DNA of 64,000 bases, taken from positions 186,001 through 250,000 of the forward strand of contig CACGUZ010000001.1 in NCBI GenBank assembly GCA_902576375.1, in the 5' to 3' direction. This DNA comes from an uncultured Pelagibacteraceae bacterium. Its GTDB lineage: Bacteria; Pseudomonadota; Alphaproteobacteria; Pelagibacterales; Pelagibacteraceae. The notes below the pieces were generated by a model that saw nothing but the letters and a program-made list of their open reading frames with translations, was not told the DNA's origin and ran no database searches. The position numbers and the translations under genes were made by a program. Shown here in pieces: positions 9,615-18,367 of this stretch. Each line of letters opens with the position of its first letter. The first letter of the stretch is position 1.

Positions 9615-10682
9615 CTAATAAAATAATGCTTTAATAAAAGTCAATTTAGGCATTCTTAAAATAATAGACAAATCCTCGAAAAAATTGCTTTTATTGGACA
9701 AAAATTTTATAACAGTCTTTGGCGAAGCCTTAAACATTTTAAAGAATATATCGGACATTTTTTCTGGATGTTTTTCAAGAACTCTTAAAAATATTTCATC
9801 TAAAAATTGATATTTGGTGCTTATTTTATATTTTTTAACATTAGCAATATTTTCAATATTTTCTCTTATATATTTACTATGTTCTTGAATATTAAGAAAA
9901 GTATAACCTGTACTTAATCTAGTCATACCACCAGCAGTTCCAATATTTATTTTATTTTTTTCATCCTTATCGATTGGGTAAAATAAAGGTATCGCTCCTT
10001 CTTCTTTATAAATTATCTTGTAATCTTTCAAATTTAGATGATTTTCAATATAATCTTTTATTTGTTTGTCGTAATCTTTTTGAGAATTGTCGTTAATTTT
10101 AGACAACCAAGTGGTTTCAACTAAAGCAGTATTTTTTGAGTAGGGTAAGGTATAAAAAAAATGAACACTTTCTCTTTGATCACAATCAAAATCCATAAGG
10201 TTAAAAATTTCATCATCAAAAAAATTATTTTTAGTTTCTATTTCCACTCCACAAAAATGTTGCCAAAGATTTCGATAATTTTCTTTAATGAATGGCACAC
10301 TATTAAAAATAAAAGAATTTTTTAAACTAATTTCACTGATATCTTTAAAATAGGAAATATTTTTATTTTCATTTAGTTTGTTATTAATTTTTTCATAGAA
10401 TAAACCGCTGTCAATACTTTGATATGGAGAACTTTTACACTGCAAATAGTTAGTTTTTTTAGGAATATTAATTGAAAAATTTTCCCAATTTTTTTTTACA
10501 CAATCATCAAAATTGTGACATGTTACTTTCCAAAAAGACCAAGTTTTGTCTCTTTTGTATTCATCTCTTGGCTCTATGATCGCCAAAGTTTTATCTTTAA
10601 GCTTTTCATGAATTTCCAATTCATATGCTAAAGATAAACCAGCACAGCCTCCACCAATAATGACATAATCAAATTCTTTCAT
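9615..10682 (-). CDS. crtY: Lycopene beta-cyclase (CrtY type)
   Basis: Closes both ends of lycopene to give beta-carotene. The N-terminal dinucleotide-binding motif (VIIGGGCAGLSLAYEL, residues about 7-22) is that of the flavoprotein lycopene cyclases, and the GTAGGMTRLSTGYTF block at about residues 255-270 matches the CrtY family. The 355-residue length is slightly short of typical (about 380). It overlaps crtB by 14 bases and lies 12 bases from blh. Its position between phytoene synthase and the dioxygenase supports the assignment. Confidence 0.9.
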   Translation of the reverse strand: MKEFDYVIIGGGCAGLSLAYELEIHEKLKDKTLAIIEPRDEYKRDKTWSFWKVTCHNFDDCVKKNWENFSINIPKKTNYLQCKSSPYQSIDSGLFYEKINNKLNENKNISYFKDISEISLKNSFIFNSVPFIKENYRNLWQHFCGVEIETKNNFFDDEIFNLMDFDCDQRESVHFFYTLPYSKNTALVETTWLSKINDNSQKDYDKQIKDYIENHLNLKDYKIIYKEEGAIPLFYPIDKDEKNKINIGTAGGMTRLSTGYTFLNIQEHSKYIRENIENIANVKKYKISTKYQFLDEIFLRVLEKHPEKMSDIFFKMFKASPKTVIKFLSNKSNFFEDLSIILRMPKLTFIKALFY

Positions 10683-11523
10683 CTAGATTTATTTCCTCAT
10701 TAATTAAAAAATGATCATGTTGAATCTGATCTTCTTTAATACTGGTTAGAGATAACCTTATAAGATCAAAAATCGCAAAAATAGTCTCTATACTCTTTTC
10801 AATATTGGATACATAAATTTTTCCAGAATTTTTATAATTTTCAAACGTTTTTTTATTTAGGATATTATAGCCTATTTTTCGGTAGATCCTTCTTGCGACT
10901 AAAATTGAAAATCTAAAACTTATTGGAATGTCTTTTATTGAATAAAAGGAATTCTTATAAAAGTTATCTGCAAGATCTATAGTCGATGTAATTTCCTCAA
11001 AATTTGTATTTATATAAAATCTGTTTATTTTTGAATCTTCAATTACATCTCGTGATATATTTGTAAGTTGCATTGCGATACCAAGATCAATAGCTGACTT
11101 AAGTGAACTTTTTTTATTAACTTTCAAAATTTTTGCCATCATTAAACCAACAGTTCCAGCAACTCTGTAAGAATAAATTAAAAGGTCTTTTTTTGAATTT
11201 AATATCACCTTATCTTTTATATCTGAATTTATACCGTCTAATAGATCTTCGATAATTTTTACTGAAATTTTAAATTCATCAATAAGGTCCCACATATTTT
11301 TAACAATTTGGTTATCAAAATTCTTTTGAATAAAATCTTTTTTAAATTGTTTGAATTTAATTTCTTTAACTTCTAATTTTTCTTCATCGTCTGCAATGTT
11401 ATCAGCAACTCTGCAAAAATCATACAACGCAGAGCATTTTTTATATGTTTTTTTAGGTAAAAAAAAACCTGCCCAATTAAAAGATTTTGCATAAACTGAT
11501 AAGTAATTTTTATCAGACATCAT
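10669..11523 (-). CDS. crtB: Phytoene synthase (squalene/phytoene synthase family)
   Basis: Condenses two GGPP molecules to phytoene, the first committed carotenoid step. The two Asp-rich, Mg-diphosphate-binding motifs are visible: DNIADDEE at about residues 41-48 and DVIEDSKINRFY at about 160-171. Length (284 residues) fits bacterial CrtB. Two adjacent ATG codons (11523 and 11520) are possible starts: the first overlaps the crtI stop as ATGA, the second as TGATG. The required GGPP synthase gene (crtE) is not in the window. Confidence 0.93.
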   Translation of the reverse strand: MMSDKNYLSVYAKSFNWAGFFLPKKTYKKCSALYDFCRVADNIADDEEKLEVKEIKFKQFKKDFIQKNFDNQIVKNMWDLIDEFKISVKIIEDLLDGINSDIKDKVILNSKKDLLIYSYRVAGTVGLMMAKILKVNKKSSLKSAIDLGIAMQLTNISRDVIEDSKINRFYINTNFEEITSTIDLADNFYKNSFYSIKDIPISFRFSILVARRIYRKIGYNILNKKTFENYKNSGKIYVSNIEKSIETIFAIFDLIRLSLTSIKEDQIQHDHFLINEEINLDERI

Positions 11524-12980
11524 AAAATCTTTTCCAATACCTTTGCTGACGAAAGCACTCCAGGTACACCTGCTCCAGGATGGGTTCCTGCACCAACAAA
11601 ATAAAGTCCTTTGTATATCTCGGACTTATTGTGAAATCTAAAATATGCAGATTGAGAAAATTTTGGTTGGATTGAAAAACCCGAACCATATTTTGTATTT
11701 AAATCTCTTTCAAAGTAATCAGGGGTTAAATAAAAATCTTCTACAATATTATTTTTGAGATCTGGCATTAAATCATTTTGCATTTTATCAATAACCAAAT
11801 TTTTCATTTTTTCTCCCTCAACAGACCAGTCAATTTTTGATTGATTATTTGGTACTGGAACTAAAACATAAAAGCAATCGTTTCCCTCGGGAGCCATAGT
11901 TTTATCGGTTGCAGAGGGTCTGTGAAGATAATAACTAATATCGTTGTTCAATTTTTTGTTATTGAAAATGTCATCTAGATGTTCTTTATATTTGTTTCCA
12001 AATTTAATAGTATGATGTTCAACATTATCGTATTTTTTTTTGGTACCAAAGTAATAGACAAATAATCCCATTGAATATTCCATTCGATTTTTTTTCCATC
12101 TAAAAAGAAATGAATTACTTGTATTCCCATTTAACATTTTCTCGTATACAGCAGGAGGATCAGCATTACAAATTACATTGCTAGACTCTATTATTGTTTG
12201 ATCATCTAATTGGATACTGGTAATTTTTTTTTTGTTTGAAATAATTTTGGTAACTTCGTGACCTTTAATTATTTTAATCCCAACTTCATTCATTAATTTT
12301 TCAAAACCTTTGATTATATTTCCAGTCCCACCCATTGAGTAATGAATACCCCATTTTTTTTCTAGGTATAAGATTAATCCATAGATTGAAGTTGTAGTAA
12401 AAGGATTTCCCCCAACTAATAATGGGTGCATACTAAGCATTCTTCTTAATTTTTCATTTTCTATGTATGAAGAGACTAAAGAATAAACAGATTTATAACT
12501 TTTTAGTTTTAGTAGTGCTGGTAATTGCTGCATCATTACAAATGGTTTATCAAAGGGTACATCAGCAAGTTCCATGAAACCTTTATCAAAAATTTTTTTC
12601 GTAAAATTGACTAATTTTTCATAACCCTTAACATCTTTTTCATTTATCTCTTTTATTTGTTTTTTCATCTCTAGTTCGTCCCCAGAGTAATTAAATTTTG
12701 ATTTATCTTCGAAAATGAATTGATACCAAACTTTTAGTGGAGTGAGTTTTATATAATCTTCTGGTTTTTTTTGAAATAATTCAAATAATTCATTTATCAA
12801 ATATGGAGCAGTTATTACTGTTGGTCCACCATCGTATATGAAGCCATTTTTTTGAAATACTCTAGCTCTTCCTCCAAGATCTCGATGTTTTTCGATTAAA
12901 GTAACTCTATGCCCTTTAGCTTTGAGACGTAAAGCTGCAGCTATTCCTCCAAATCCTGAACCTATAACAATGGAATTCAT
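11520..12980 (-). CDS. crtI: Phytoene desaturase
   Basis: An FAD enzyme that desaturates phytoene to lycopene. The N-terminal FAD site is GSGFGGIAAALRLKAKGH (residues about 8-25) followed by EKHRDLGGRAR. The C-terminal CrtI signature is GAGTHPGAGVPGVLSSAK. Length (486 residues) is normal. It is the first carotenoid gene after ATP synthase subunit b, across a 40-base gap that is the widest in this 15-gene run. A short inverted repeat (12981-12995, arms CTATA and TATAG) lies directly before the ATG. A promoter could sit in this gap but none is clear, so read-through from the atp genes is plausible. Confidence 0.95.
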   Translation of the reverse strand: MNSIVIGSGFGGIAAALRLKAKGHRVTLIEKHRDLGGRARVFQKNGFIYDGGPTVITAPYLINELFELFQKKPEDYIKLTPLKVWYQFIFEDKSKFNYSGDELEMKKQIKEINEKDVKGYEKLVNFTKKIFDKGFMELADVPFDKPFVMMQQLPALLKLKSYKSVYSLVSSYIENEKLRRMLSMHPLLVGGNPFTTTSIYGLILYLEKKWGIHYSMGGTGNIIKGFEKLMNEVGIKIIKGHEVTKIISNKKKITSIQLDDQTIIESSNVICNADPPAVYEKMLNGNTSNSFLFRWKKNRMEYSMGLFVYYFGTKKKYDNVEHHTIKFGNKYKEHLDDIFNNKKLNNDISYYLHRPSATDKTMAPEGNDCFYVLVPVPNNQSKIDWSVEGEKMKNLVIDKMQNDLMPDLKNNIVEDFYLTPDYFERDLNTKYGSGFSIQPKFSQSAYFRFHNKSEIYKGLYFVGAGTHPGAGVPGVLSSAKVLEKIL

Positions 12981-13020
12981 CTATATAACTTATAGTCTTT
13001 TTTATAAAATTGTAAGAGTA

Positions 13021-13518
13021 TTATGAGTTGATTTTTTTTAACTCTTCTTTTGTCTCATCCAAATTTTTTTGAAACAAGTTATCAAGCTTGGACTTATCAA
13101 CCGATGTTGTGATTATCTTTTTAACTGAGTCTACCGCAACTTTAATTGAAGCATCTTTTATTTCTTTTATTGCCGCGTCTTTCATTTGATTGATCTTATT
13201 TTCTGTTGAATTTTTTTTAATTTCTGAAGATTTATGGAATTTATCGTTTAATTCAATAATAAGATTATCACTGTCCTTTTTTGCTTGTGCCAATATTTCC
13301 TTACTAACTGATTGCGCTGTATCGAGTTTTTTTTGAGCATTATCCAATAAAGTTTTAGCTTCTGTTCTAAGCTTTTCACTTTCATCAATCTCATTTTTGA
13401 TATCTGAAATTAATTTATTTAGTATTTCATTTATTTTTTGTGGAACCTTAAGATATATTAAGCCTCCGAAGAAAATAATAAACGATACAGCTACCCAAAA
13501 TGTTGCATCAATTGCCAT
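13021..13518 (-). CDS. atpF: ATP synthase F0 subunit b
   Basis: Peripheral stalk subunit: one N-terminal membrane helix (about residues 6-24) followed by a long charged coiled coil. The frame extends to an upstream in-frame ATG at 13554, but I start it at 13518. There the protein begins MAIDATFWVAVSF with the helix right at the N-terminus, as in other b subunits, and a GGGGAT ribosome-binding-like sequence lies about 9 bases before the ATG. This gives 165 residues and an 11-base overlap with the b' gene. Having two different b-type genes (b' then b) is typical of alphaproteobacteria and phototrophs. Confidence 0.9.
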   Translation of the reverse strand: MAIDATFWVAVSFIIFFGGLIYLKVPQKINEILNKLISDIKNEIDESEKLRTEAKTLLDNAQKKLDTAQSVSKEILAQAKKDSDNLIIELNDKFHKSSEIKKNSTENKINQMKDAAIKEIKDASIKVAVDSVKKIITTSVDKSKLDNLFQKNLDETKEELKKINS

Positions 13519-14098
13519 AATATTTATCCCCGTTTCTTTTAGATAAATCATCAACGATTGCGGAAATACTACTATTATTAACTTCCGTACCGATTAATTT
13601 CACTAGTAACTCTGAAGTAGTTTCGATTGCAATTTTATTAATTTTCTCTGAAGCACCTTTTCTTAGTAAATTTATCTCTTGCTCAACTTTCTTTATTTCC
13701 TCATCAATTTGTTTATCTAAAGTCTCCTTTTTTGCATTTATTTCTTTGAGTACATTTTCTCTAGCCTCTTTAAAAATGTTATTAGCTTCTAATTTACTTT
13801 TTGAAATAATTTCATCGTACTCTTTAAGCTTGGCTTCACTACTTTCTCTCTGTTTTTCTGCTGCCTCAATATTTTCTTGTATTTGCGATTTTCTTAATTC
13901 AAGGTTTGCACTTATTTTTGGTAGTATTAGTTTAGATAATACAATGTAAAGAATACCAAAAGTAAGTGTTAACCAAAAAATTTGTGAAATCCAAAATTCT
14001 GGATTTAATTGAGGCATACCTCCACTTTCAGCTGCAAAAACCTCTTTTAAAAAAAAGAGATTAAAAAATATTAACTGAAAAAATATTTTTTTAACCAT
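13508..14098 (-). CDS. ATP synthase F0 subunit b'
   Basis: Second b-type stalk subunit, expected to form a heterodimer with b. It has a hydrophobic signal-like N-terminus (about residues 3-22, ending VFAAE), then a conserved LNPEFWISQIFWLTLTFGIL helix (about residues 31-50), then a long charged coiled coil. The extra N-terminal segment could be a cleaved signal that places a short tail in the periplasm. Gene order atpI-atpB-atpE-b'-b supports calling this one b'. At 196 residues it is longer than the b subunit. Confidence 0.88.
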   Translation of the reverse strand: MVKKIFFQLIFFNLFFLKEVFAAESGGMPQLNPEFWISQIFWLTLTFGILYIVLSKLILPKISANLELRKSQIQENIEAAEKQRESSEAKLKEYDEIISKSKLEANNIFKEARENVLKEINAKKETLDKQIDEEIKKVEQEINLLRKGASEKINKIAIETTSELLVKLIGTEVNNSSISAIVDDLSKRNGDKYYGN

Positions 14099-14102
14099 CT
14101 AT

Positions 14103-14330
14103 TTAAAATGCAAAAAGAATGATTAACGCTACAACCAATCCAAACAACCCAGTTGCCTCTGCAAGGGCAAACCCTAAAAGCAAATTAGGAAACTGTTTCT
14201 GAGCTGCAGATGGGTTCCTCATCGCACCTGATAGATAATTACCAAAAATAATACCTATACCAACACCGGCACCAGCTAGGGCTATAGCCGCTAAACCTGC
14301 TCCGATCATTTTTGCTGCTTCTAATTCCAT
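14103..14330 (-). CDS. atpE: ATP synthase F0 subunit c
   Basis: Proteolipid that forms the rotor ring in the membrane. The 75-residue product has two helices joined by the polar loop RNPSAAQKQ, and the proton-carrying carboxylate Glu58 in FALAEATGLF. I see no extra polar residues of the kind that mark sodium-specific c subunits, so proton coupling is expected. The gene has the best Shine-Dalgarno in this stretch (AGGAGG, 5 bases before the ATG), which fits the need for many copies of c per complex. Confidence 0.97.
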   Translation of the reverse strand: MELEAAKMIGAGLAAIALAGAGVGIGIIFGNYLSGAMRNPSAAQKQFPNLLLGFALAEATGLFGLVVALIILFAF

Positions 14331-14335
14331 TATAT

Positions 14336-14341
14336 CCTCCT
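14336..14341 (-). promoter_or_regulatory. Strong Shine-Dalgarno (AGGAGG) of atpE
   Basis: On the minus strand AGGAGG lies 5 bases before the atpE ATG. Nearly all other starts I inspected in the window have only A-rich leaders or weak partial matches, so this site stands out. It probably raises translation of subunit c over the neighbouring single-copy subunits. Confidence 0.8.
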
Positions 14342-14348
14342 CTGTTAA

Positions 14349-15083
14349 TTAATGGTGTAAGTTTAATGCATCATTCAAATAGATGCAGGTTAAAATTGCA
14401 AAAACATAAGCTTGAAGAAAAGCAACTAATATCTCCAGGCCAGTTAAAGCAACCGAAAAACTCAGTGGAAGCCATCCACCGACTACCCCAAGACTTATTA
14501 CAAAGCCTCCGAATACTTTCATCATTGTGTGACCCGCCATCATGTTAGCAAAGAGCCTGACGGATAAACTGATAGGTCTACTTAAATATGAGATAATCTC
14601 AATAACTACAATTAATGGTAATAGCACTATAGGAACTCCACTAGGTACAAATAATTTAAGATAGCCTATACCGTGTTTTATAAAACCAATTATTGTTACA
14701 CCGATAAAAATAAAAGCTGCCAACACAAAAGTAACGATAATATGACTTGTAACTGTAAAGGTATAAGGAATCATGCCAAACATGTTACAAAAAAGGACAA
14801 ACATAAATAAAGAGAATATAAAAGAAAAATAAGGTTTAGCTTTAGAGCCTGCCGTATCACTAATCATTTTTGAAACAAATGTATAACTTAACTCAGCTAA
14901 CAACTGAATTTTGTTTGGTAGCAATGAATTTTTTTTTGAACCAAAGTTAAATATAATCAAAATAGCTAGCGAACTTATGACCATAAACAAACTGGCGTTT
15001 GTGAATGAAATATCAAAAGCACCTACCTTAATTTCTGGACCAATTCTATAGACCTCGAATTGTGTCATTGGATTTGCAGCCAT
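14349..15083 (-). CDS. atpB: ATP synthase F0 subunit a
   Basis: Membrane stator with the proton half-channels. The essential Arg is present in SLSVRLFANMMAGH (about residue 175), and LSYTFVSKMI and PYTFTVTSH blocks match the family. About five or six hydrophobic helices fit the 244-residue length. It lies between the atpI-like gene and atpE in the standard order. The F1 genes (atpHAGDC) are not in the window, as usual for alphaproteobacteria, where F0 and F1 operons are separate. Confidence 0.97.
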   Translation of the reverse strand: MAANPMTQFEVYRIGPEIKVGAFDISFTNASLFMVISSLAILIIFNFGSKKNSLLPNKIQLLAELSYTFVSKMISDTAGSKAKPYFSFIFSLFMFVLFCNMFGMIPYTFTVTSHIIVTFVLAAFIFIGVTIIGFIKHGIGYLKLFVPSGVPIVLLPLIVVIEIISYLSRPISLSVRLFANMMAGHTMMKVFGGFVISLGVVGGWLPLSFSVALTGLEILVAFLQAYVFAILTCIYLNDALNLHH

Positions 15084-15095
15084 ATTTTTTTCGAT

Positions 15096-15368
15096 CTACT
15101 TTTGCATTTTTTTTGCAGATTTAATTACATTCATTATTCCAGCAATTACACCTACAAAAAAAAATATTAAAATTAACCAGGGTTTAGTACCAAAGGTCTT
15201 GTCTAAAATAAACCCAATAATTGTCCCTACAGCTACTGCAGAAACAAGCTCAGTGCTTAGTTTAAAAGCATTACCAATTGGAGAGGGATTATGTTTTTTC
15301 TTATTTTCCTTCTCAAAAGCCTTTTTTTTTGCAATTTCTAAGCGAGTTTTAAATGGATCTTTAGACAT
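15096..15368 (-). CDS. atpI: AtpI/AtpZ-family ATP synthase accessory protein
   Basis: Small membrane protein at the head of F0 operons, thought to help assemble the c ring and possibly to handle Mg2+. The 90-residue product has a lysine-rich N-terminal third, then two helices (about residues 35-55 and 60-82) containing VGTIIGFILDKTFGTKPW and FFVGVIAGIMN, typical of the AtpZ/AtpI group. It starts 19 bases after smc, linking the chromosome-segregation gene to the atp genes. Confidence 0.85.
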   Translation of the reverse strand: MSKDPFKTRLEIAKKKAFEKENKKKHNPSPIGNAFKLSTELVSAVAVGTIIGFILDKTFGTKPWLILIFFFVGVIAGIMNVIKSAKKMQK

Positions 15369-15387
15369 TTGAAATAAGCTTTATTAA

Positions 15388-17784
15388 TTAGGCAACCATG
15401 CTTTCTGCTTTTTGAAGATCAACAGCTACAAGTTGGCTAATACCTTTCTCTGGCATTGTAACTCCATATAGTCTGTTCATTTTAGACATTGTTAAAGCAT
15501 GGTGAGTAACAATTATAAATTTCGTGTCAGTAATTTTTGTAAGTTCATCAAGCAAATTACAAAATCTTGTGACATTCGCATCATCAAGAGGGGCATCTAC
15601 TTCATCTAATACACAAATTGGAGATGGATTAGTTAAGAAAACGGCAAAAATTAACGAAAGCGCGGTGAGTGCCTGTTCTCCACCTGATAATAAAGTTATT
15701 GATTGGAGACGCTTACCAGGAGGACTCACCAACATCTCTAGTCCCGCCTCTAATGGATCATCAGCATCCACTAATTCCAGTTTGGCGCTTCCACCATTAA
15801 ATAGTTTTGTGTAAACCTCATTAAATTTTCTATCAACTTTATCAAAAGCCTCAATTAATCTTTCCCTTCCTTTTTGATTAAGCTCATTGATACTTTCTTT
15901 TAATTTTATTATTGCTGTAACTAAATCGATCCGATCGCTCTCCATTTTTTTAATTTCAGTTTCATACTTATTTGTTTCTTCATCTGCCTTTAGGTTCACC
16001 GAACCTAATTTTTCTCTTTCTTGTTTTTTTTTGTCTAGCAAATCCTCTTGATTTACAGCATCGGGTAATTCCTCAACTCCAAAAAGATTTGAATTTTCCA
16101 AAATATTTTCTTCAGATAAATTTAATTCAGAATTAATTCTATCAATTAAATCATTTTTTCTCTTTTTTAATCCTTCAACCGTTGCACCCGAACTTGCTTT
16201 TCTCTCTCTAATCTGAATTGATTGCTCTTGGATTTCATTTAATTGTGATCTTAAATTTTCTATCTTTTCATCTGTTGAATTAATAATTTCTTCGTTTTCT
16301 TTTTTTTCTTCTTCAGAAATTCTTAACCCTTCAGTTATTTGACCTTTTTTTTCTGCCTGTAATTTTGGTTGATTATCTAATTTATTTAATTGATCATTTA
16401 ACTTACTTCTTCTTTCGGTAAGCTGGGAAACCATTTTTTCAGAATTTAATAATAGGTTTTTCCAACTTTCTATCTCTGTATCAATTACTTTAATTCTTTC
16501 GTTTCTCTTTACAGACTCTTTTTTTATATTTTCATTTTTACTATAAGTCCCAGCATATGCTTCGATTAATAGCTTACAATTATCAAGTGCTGAAATAGCT
16601 TCTTGATTTTTTTGTGAATTAATAAGTTCTTTAACTTTTTCAATCTCACTTTGTAATTTGTCTTTAGAGGTGTTCAAATCATTATCAGACTGTTTTTCAG
16701 TATCATAATATTTGGAGTCAATTTCTATTAATTCATTTTTTTCTTCTTTTAATCTTTTTTCATTTGAGTTTGCATCGATTACTATTCCTTTTTCTCTACC
16801 GATATCTTCCTCAAATGTTTGAAGTGTTTTTTTTATATTTTCAATTTCATCTTGTATCCTTGTGTTTTCTTCGTCCAGACTTTGTAGCTCAAGATTAAGT
16901 CTCTGTATTTTAGATAAGTTTTCAATATTCTTTTCCCTTAATGGTGTGACTTTTTCAGTTTCAGTCTTTATCAAATTTTCAAGATCTGCGATCTTATTAT
17001 TAAAGTCTGTTACTTCAGTCTCTGCTTCAACATTAATCTCATTTTCTATTTTTATTTCTTTATCAATTTCTAATAATTTCAAATAATATAAGCCTGCCTC
17101 TATCTTTTTTATTTCTTCAGACATATTTTTATATCTAGCTGCCTCTTCAGCTTGTTTTTGAAGATTAACAAGTTGCCTTTCTTGTTGGCGCCTTAATTCA
17201 TCTGCTCTTTTAAGATTATTTTCTGCAGCGTTTAGTCGTAATTCAGCTTCATGTCTTCTTACATGTAATCCTGAAATTCCCGCAGCTTCTTCTAAGATTG
17301 CCCTTCTATCGGCTGGTTTAGCTGTAACGATTGCACCTATGCGACCTTGGCTTATCATCGATGGAGAATGTGCTCCAGTTGATAGATCTGCAAAAAACAT
17401 TTGAGCATCACGGGCTCTAACTTCTTTATCATTTATATAAAATTTTGAGCCTTTATCTTTTTCTATTTTTCTTCTTACTTTTACTTCATCTAACTCTCTA
17501 TATTGAATTGGCCCCTCATTTTTCTCATTAGTTACAGTCACAGATACCTCTGCAATATTCTTGGATGCTTTGTTAGATGTTCCAGAAAATATTACATCCT
17601 CCATTCCTGATCCTCGCATACTTTTTGCTGATGTTTCTCCCATAACCCATCTTAAGGACTCAACAATATTTGATTTTCCACATCCATTAGGACCAACTAT
17701 CCCAGTTAAACCATTCTCAATTAAGAAATTAGTTTTATCAGCGAAAGATTTAAATCCGTTCAATTGGATTTTTTTAAACTCCAT
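15388..17784 (-). CDS. smc: SMC-family chromosome segregation ATPase, shortened, no recognisable hinge
   Basis: SMC ATPases organise and separate chromosomes. Both halves of the ATPase head are present in one uninterrupted frame: Walker A GPNGCGKSN (residues 31-39), the ABC signature LSGGEQALTALS (699-710) and Walker B ICVLDEVDAPLDD (about 723-735). Between them is mostly charged coiled coil. The protein has 798 residues against roughly 1,150-1,200 for typical bacterial SMC, and I cannot see the glycine-rich hinge domain normally found mid-protein. The central region (about 385-425) instead holds a short less-charged segment without a CxxC zinc hook. The dciA-dsbA-smc neighbourhood is typical of alphaproteobacterial smc. 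No scpA or scpB is nearby. Confidence 0.93.
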   Translation of the reverse strand: MEFKKIQLNGFKSFADKTNFLIENGLTGIVGPNGCGKSNIVESLRWVMGETSAKSMRGSGMEDVIFSGTSNKASKNIAEVSVTVTNEKNEGPIQYRELDEVKVRRKIEKDKGSKFYINDKEVRARDAQMFFADLSTGAHSPSMISQGRIGAIVTAKPADRRAILEEAAGISGLHVRRHEAELRLNAAENNLKRADELRRQQERQLVNLQKQAEEAARYKNMSEEIKKIEAGLYYLKLLEIDKEIKIENEINVEAETEVTDFNNKIADLENLIKTETEKVTPLREKNIENLSKIQRLNLELQSLDEENTRIQDEIENIKKTLQTFEEDIGREKGIVIDANSNEKRLKEEKNELIEIDSKYYDTEKQSDNDLNTSKDKLQSEIEKVKELINSQKNQEAISALDNCKLLIEAYAGTYSKNENIKKESVKRNERIKVIDTEIESWKNLLLNSEKMVSQLTERRSKLNDQLNKLDNQPKLQAEKKGQITEGLRISEEEKKENEEIINSTDEKIENLRSQLNEIQEQSIQIRERKASSGATVEGLKKRKNDLIDRINSELNLSEENILENSNLFGVEELPDAVNQEDLLDKKKQEREKLGSVNLKADEETNKYETEIKKMESDRIDLVTAIIKLKESINELNQKGRERLIEAFDKVDRKFNEVYTKLFNGGSAKLELVDADDPLEAGLEMLVSPPGKRLQSITLLSGGEQALTALSLIFAVFLTNPSPICVLDEVDAPLDDANVTRFCNLLDELTKITDTKFIIVTHHALTMSKMNRLYGVTMPEKGISQLVAVDLQKAESMVA

Positions 17785-17791
17785 TAGGAGT

Positions 17792-18367
17792 TTATATCAG
17801 TTTTTCCAGCGATTTTTTTAAATTTTTATAATTAAGGGGTTTCTCAAACTTTTTGTTATTAATAATAATCGTAGGAGTAGCATTAACCTTAAATTTTTTA
17901 GTACCTTCGATTCGATCGTTTAACACATAATCCTCTATTTTTTTATCATTTATACATTTTTCAAAATCTAAATCGAAGCCTTGATTTTTAATGAATGATT
18001 TTAAATTATCATTAATTTCCTCCACATTTTTCCCTTTGACCCATGCTTGTTGATTTGAATAAAGGCTATTTAAAATTTTCAAACTTTCATTACTTTTACA
18101 TTGAGAAATTTTTGATGCATTAAATGCGGCCACATCTAGAGGGAAGTGCCTAAATTCAATTTTGACTAAACCAGTATCGATATAATCTTTCTTGAGTTGA
18201 GGATATACGTTTTTATGAAAATCTGCGCAATGACTACATGTTAAAGACTCATAAGCGATTATTGTAATCTTTGCATCCTTATTTCCTGCTATAATTCTAT
18301 TTCCCTCAGCATTTAAAATACTTATCGACCCAAAAAATAAGATTAATATTAAAAATATTTTTTTCAT
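17792..18367 (-). CDS. DsbA-like periplasmic thiol:disulphide oxidoreductase
   Basis: A thioredoxin-fold protein probably exported to the periplasm. The N-terminus is a signal peptide (MKK, hydrophobic core, then ILNAEG at about residues 18-23). The active site is CSHC (SLTCSHCADFH, about residues 38-48) and the cis-Pro loop appears as VNATPTIIIN near residue 165, as in the thioredoxin_4/DsbA group. Length is 191 residues. It overlaps the DciA-like gene by 4 bases and precedes smc by 7 bases. Whether it acts as an oxidase or an isomerase cannot be decided from sequence. Confidence 0.88.
   Translation of the reverse strand: MKKIFLILILFFGSISILNAEGNRIIAGNKDAKITIIAYESLTCSHCADFHKNVYPQLKKDYIDTGLVKIEFRHFPLDVAAFNASKISQCKSNESLKILNSLYSNQQAWVKGKNVEEINDNLKSFIKNQGFDLDFEKCINDKKIEDYVLNDRIEGTKKFKVNATPTIIINNKKFEKPLNYKNLKKSLEKLI

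Noticed and set aside
13519-13554. N-terminal extension of ATP synthase subunit b to an upstream ATG
   Set aside because: The extension would lie inside the b' gene and push the membrane helix away from the N-terminus; the ATG at 13518 has a GGGGAT element in front.
13021-14098. Tandem duplication of atpF as a repeat
   Set aside because: The two stalk proteins differ greatly in sequence and N-terminus; b and b' are distinct subunits standard in alphaproteobacteria.
15388-17784. SMC shortened by frameshift or assembly error
   Set aside because: Both ATPase halves lie in a single uninterrupted frame with continuous coiled coil, so a simple frameshift cannot explain the length.
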